A stretch of DNA of 64,000 nucleotides from Gordius sp. MW1 (lineage: Eukaryota; Nematomorpha; Gordioida; Gordea; Gordiidae). Position numbers and translations under genes: made by a program. The stretch's first letter is position 1, and each line of letters opens with the position of its first letter. Below are positions 59,401-64,000 of the stretch, one piece after another. The notes under the pieces were generated by a model that was not told where the DNA came from, made no database searches, and saw only the letters and a list, made by a program, of their open reading frames with translations. The DNA lies in assembly GCA_964036665.1 (NCBI GenBank), contig OZ038531.1, forward strand, positions 14,136,168-14,200,167, in the 5' to 3' direction.

Positions 59401-62400
59401 GATGAAAGGTGTCGTTTTCAGACGTGGTTTTCATGATAAAAAGTAAAAATTTATCGGAATCAGAAAACTATTACTTTGAAAATGATAGTTATCGCAGCTT
59501 AAAACTTCTTTTCGGAAGTCAATCGAGGATAATAGGATTCTCAAACTGGCTTACTTTTATATATTTTTTCAAGCTCTTTCACATAGAATCAAAAAAAATA
59601 AATATTTTTACGTAATAATCTTTCACATTATTTTCTTTCAATCGTTTTTATCCGATGATAGTTGTCGTTTTCAGACGTGGTTTTCATGATAAAAAGTAAA
59701 AATTTATCAGAATCAGAAAACTATTACTTTGAAAATGATAGTTCTCGCAGCTTAAACCTTCTTTTCGGAAGTCAATCGAGGATAATAGGATTCTCAAACT
59801 TGCTTACTTTTATATATTTTTTCAAGCTCTTTCACATAGAATTAAAAAAAATAAATATTTTTACCTCAAAATTTTCACATTTTTTCCTTTAAACCGTATT
59901 CATACGATGAAAGTTGTCGTTTTCACATGTGATTTCCATGATAATAAGTAAAAATTTAACATAATCAGAAAATTATTACTTTGATCATGATCGCATGGAG
60001 CAGTTTTCAAAAATTAAGCAATCACGTTGCGATACAACAAACTAATCGCAACAATAAACAGTTGTCATTTGTCAAAATGATAGTTCTCGCAGCTTAAAAC
60101 TTCTTTTCGGAAGTCAATCGAGGATAATAGGATTCTCAAACTAGCTTACTTTTATATATTTTTTCAAGCTCTTTCACATAGAATCAAAAAAAAAAAATAT
60201 TTTTACCTAATAATTTTTTACATTATTTTCTTTCAATCGTTTTCATCCGATGAAAGTTGTCGTTTTCAGACGTGGTTTCAATGATAAAAAGTAAAAATTT
60301 ATCAGAATCAGAAAACTATTACTTTGAAATCATGATCGCATAGAGCAGTTTTCAAGAATTAAGCACTCACGTTGCGATACAACAAACTAATCGCAACAAT
60401 AAAACGTTGTCTTTTGTCTAAATGATAGTTCTCGCAGCTTAAAACTTCTTTTCAGAAGTCAATCGAGGATAATAGGATACCCAAACTGGCTTACTTTTAT
60501 ATATTTTTTCAAGCTCTTTCACATAGAATCAAAAAAAAATGAATATTTATACCTAATAATTTTTCACATTATTTTCTTTCAATCGTTTTCATCGGATGAA
60601 AGTTGTAGTTTTCAGACGTGGTTTTCATGATAAAAAGTAAAAATTTATCAGAATCAGAAAACTATTACTTTGAAAATGATAGTTCTCGCAGCTTAAAACT
60701 TCTTTTCGGAAGTCAATCGAGGATAATAGGATTCTCAAACTGGCTTACTTTTATATATTTTTTTAAGCTCTTTCACATAGAATCAAAAAAAATAAATATT
60801 TTTACGTAATAATCTTTCACATTATTTTCTTTCAATCGTTTTTATCCGATGAAAGTTGTCGTTTTCAGACGTGGTTTTCATATTAAAAGGTAAAAATTTA
60901 TCAGAATCAGAAAACTATTACTTTGAAAATGATAGTTCTCGCAGCTTAAAACTTCTTTTCGGGAGTCAATCGAGGATAATAGGATTCTCAAACTGGCTTA
61001 CTTTTATATATTTTTTCAAGCTCTTTCACATAGAATTAAAAAAAAAATAAATATTTTTACCTAATAATTTTTCACATTATTTTCTTTCAATCGTTTTCAT
61101 CGGATGAAAGTTGTCGTTTTCAGACGTGGTTTTCATGACAAAAAGTAAAAATTTATCAGAATCAGAAATCTATTACTTTGAAAATGATAGTTCTCCCAGC
61201 TTAAAACTTCTTTTCGGAAGTCAATCGAGGATAATAGGATTCTCAAACTGGCTTACTTTTATATATTTTTTCAAGCTCTTTCACATAGAATCAAAAAAAA
61301 AAAATATTTTTACCTAATAATTTTTCACGTTATTTATTTTCAATCGTTTTCATCCGATGAAAGTTGTCGTTTTCAGACGTGGTTTCAATGATAAGAAGTA
61401 AAAATTTATCAGAATCAGAAAACTATTACTTTGAAAATGATAGTTCTCGCAGCTTAAAACTTCTTTTCGGAAGTCAATCGAGGATAATAGGATTCTCAAA
61501 CTGGCTTACTTTTATATATTTTTTCAAGCTCTTTCACATAGAATTAAAAAAAAAAAAAATATTTTTACCTAATTTTTCACATTTTTTTCTTTCAATCGTT
61601 TTCAACCGCATCCGATGAAGGTTGTCGTTTTTAGACGTGGTTTTTATGATAAACAGTAAAAATTTATCAGAATCAGAAAACTATTACTTTGTAATCATGA
61701 TCGCATAGAGCAGTTTTCAAAATTTAAGCACTCACGTTGCGGTACAACAAACTAATCGCAACAATAAACCGTTGTCTTTTGTCAAAATGATAGTTCTCGC
61801 AGCTTAAAACTTCTTTTCGGAGGTCAATCGAGGATAATAGGATTCTCAAACTGGCTTACTTTTATATATTTTTTCAAGCTGTTTTACATAGAATCAAAAA
61901 AAATAAATATTTTTAACCTCAAAATTTTGACATTTTTTCCTTTAAACCGTATTCATTCGATGAAAGTTGTCGTTTTCAGATGTGATTTCCATGATAAAAA
62001 GTAAAAATTTATCAGAGTCAGAAAACTATTACTTTGAAATCATGATCGCATGAAGCAGTTTTTAAAAATTAAGCACTCACGTTGCGATTTAACAAACTAA
62101 TCGCAACAATAAAACGTTGTCTTTTGTCAAAATGATAGTTCTCGCAGCTTAAAACTTCTTTTCGGAGGTCAATCGAGGATAATAGGATTCTAAAACCGGC
62201 TTACTTTTATATATTTTTTCAAGCTCTTTCACATAGAATTAAAAAAAAAATATTTTTACCTCAAAATTTTCAAATTTTTTCCTTTAAACCGTATTCATCC
62301 GATGAAAGTTGTCGTTTTCAGACGTGGTTTCAATGATAAAAAGTAAAAATTTATCAGAATCAGAAAACTATTACTTTGAAATCATGATTGCATAGAGCAG

Positions 62401-64000
62401 TTTTCCAGAATTAAGCACTCACGTGCGATACAACAAACTAATCGCAACAATAAAACGTTGTCTTTTGTCTAAATGATAGTTCTCGCAGCTTAAAACTTCT
62501 TTTCAGAAGTCAATAGAGGATAATAGGATACCCAAACTGGCTTACTTTTAAATATTTTTTCAAGCTCTTTCACATTGAATCAAAAATAAATATTTTTACC
62601 TCAAAATTTTCACATTTTTTCCTTTAAACCGTATTAAATGGATGAAAGTTGTCGTTTTCAGACGTGACTTTCATGATAAAAAGTAAAAAATTATCAGAAT
62701 CAGAAAACTATTACTTTGAAATCATGATCGCATCAAGCAGTTTTCAAAAATTAAGCACTCACGTTGCGATACAACAAACTAATCGCAACAATAAAACGTT
62801 GTCTTTTGTCAAAATGATAGTTCTCGCAGGTTAAAACTTCTTTTCTAAAGTCAATCGAGGATTATAGGATTCTAAAACTGGCTTACTTTTATATATTTTT
62901 TCAAGCTCTTTCACATAGAATCAAAAAAATAAACATTTTTACCTCCAAATTTCACATTTTTTCCTTTAAACCCTATTCATCCGATGAAAGTTGTCGTTTT
63001 CACATGTGATTTCCATGATAAAAAATAAGAATTTATCAGAATCAGAAAACTATTACTTTGAAATTATGATCGCATAGAGGAGTTTTCAAAAATTAAGCAC
63101 TCACGTCGCGATACAACAAACTAATCGCAACAATAAAACGTTGTCTTTTGTCAAAATGATAGTTCTCGCAGCTTAAAACTTCTTTTCGGAAGTCAATCGA
63201 GGATAATAGGATTCTCAAACTGGCTTACTTTTATATATTTTTTCAAGCTCTTTCACATAGAATCAAAAATAAATAAATATTTTTACCTAATTTTTCACTT
63301 TTTATTCTTTCAATCGTTTTCATCCGCATCCGATGAAGGTTGTCGTTTTTAGACGTGGTTTCTATGATAAACAGTAAAAATTTATCAGAATCAGAAAACT
63401 ATTACTTTGTAATCATGATCGCATAGAGCAGTTTTCAAAATTTAAGCACTCACGTTGCGATACAACAAACTAATCGCAACAATAAACCGTTGTCTTTTGT
63501 CAAAATGATAGTTCTCGCATCTTAAAACTTATTTTTGGAAGTCAATCGAGGATAATAGGATTCTCAAACTGGCTTACTTTTATATATTTTTTCAAGCTGT
63601 TTTACATAGAATCAAAAAAAAATAAATATTTTTACCTAATAATTTTTCACATTATTCTTTCAATCGTTTTCATCGGATGAAAGTTGTCGTTTTCAGACGT
63701 GGTTTTCATGATAAAAAGTAAAAATTTATCAGAATCAGAAAACTATTACTTTGAAAATGATAGTTCTCGCAGCTTAAAACTTCTTTTCGGAAGTCAATCG
63801 AGGATAATAGGATTCTCAAACTGGCTTACTTTTATATATTTTTTCAAGCTCGTTCACATAGAATCAAAAAAAATAAATATTTTTACCTAATAATTTTTCA
63901 CATTATTTTCTTTCAATCGTTTTCATCGGATGAAAGTTGTCGTTTTCAGACGTGGTTTTCATGATAAAAAGTAAAAATTTATCAGAATCAGAAAACTATT
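50432..64000 (+). repeat. Alternating blocks of short (253-bp) and long satellite monomers
   Basis: Short monomers run at about 50.43-51.44, 52.13-54.65, 56.37-57.88, 58.91-59.92, 60.61-61.62 and from 63.68 kb, roughly 4, 10, 6, 4, 4 and at least one unit. Long monomers fill the gaps. In the short form TTACTTTGAAA is joined directly to ATGATAGTTCTCGC, removing about 92 bp. Larger units repeat as well: positions near 51444, 52133 and 53394 recur at 55676, 56365 and 57623 (offset about 4.23 kb), and 55676 recurs at 58217 (2,541 bp). Confidence 0.85.

Larger units (their letters stand above)
34348..64000 (+). repeat. Satellite array, right block (long and short monomers), continues past the window
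   Basis: About 29.7 kb of the same head-to-tail satellite as 22290-26078, starting with the second copy of the target duplication. From 34348 to about 50430 monomers are long (about 340-347 bp). From there on, blocks of short monomers (about 253 bp) alternate with long ones. Subfamilies differ in the CAGACGTGG, CAGACGTGATT and CACATGTGATTTCC variants. No gene lies inside. The repeated 61-68-codon frames follow the monomer period. Confidence 0.97.

Noticed and set aside
50432-63890. Dozens of similar 60-96-codon frames as a multicopy gene family
   Set aside because: They follow the satellite period, start and end at arbitrary points of the monomer, and are disrupted by the common long form.
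22290-64000. CRISPR-like array
   Set aside because: Repeats are 250-347 bp and contiguous with no unique spacers; the sequence is eukaryotic.
22290-64000. CENP-B box or hammerhead ribozyme in the satellite
   Set aside because: TTCGGAAGTCAATCGAGG lacks the required A and CGGG spacing of a CENP-B box. CCGATGAAAG is not followed by a stem and GAAA, and the minus strand has no CUGANGA core.

Overview
This is an AT-rich, intron-bearing eukaryotic segment, almost certainly from an invertebrate animal. It holds no intact host gene. The animal assignment rests on the transposon families present (RTE-like and EN-RT LINEs, Ty3/gypsy, a Penelope-like element, hAT, Mutator-like, piggyBac-like MITE) and on two short pieces resembling animal SLC7 amino-acid transporters and coatomer alpha (COPA). 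The species cannot be named from the sequence. No rRNA, tRNA or CRISPR was found.

Layout. 1-2820: minus-strand RTE-like LINE running off the left edge, broken by frameshifts. 2821-4229: AT-rich, featureless. 4230-7690: dead Ty3/gypsy element (gag, PR, RT, RNase H, IN in order, no 5' LTR seen). 7735-8330: 3' end of a Penelope-like element with a GIY-YIG endonuclease and a degenerate hammerhead-like motif. 8931-12930: MITEs, a minisatellite, a broken Mutator-like transposase and nested inverted repeats. 13040-13957: perfect (ATGT)n of about 918 bp, apparently the expanded 3' tail of a LINE relic that also carries a 359-bp MITE. 14762-15332: piggyBac-like MITE. 16189-16402: one isolated satellite monomer. 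16936-18470: foldback-like structure with arms made of GCTAAGT repeats. 18981-22289: hAT element whose six-exon transposase appears uninterrupted.

From 22290 to the right edge the window is one satellite array. It is interrupted once, at 26079-34347, by an 8.27-kb insertion flanked by a perfect 13-bp direct repeat. That insertion contains an EN-RT LINE at its 3' end, 4.4 kb of unidentified DNA, and COPA-like and SLC7-like coding fragments at its 5' end. The satellite has a long monomer (about 340-347 bp) and a short derivative (about 253 bp) lacking about 92 bp. The two are arranged in alternating blocks and larger duplicated units. Two monomers carry a 247-bp hAT-like MITE and two otherwise matching monomers preserve the empty target site.

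No cellular pathway can be reconstructed. The interest lies in how mobile elements, ultra-short introns and satellite amplification have shaped the region, which would fit pericentromeric or other heterochromatin (inference).
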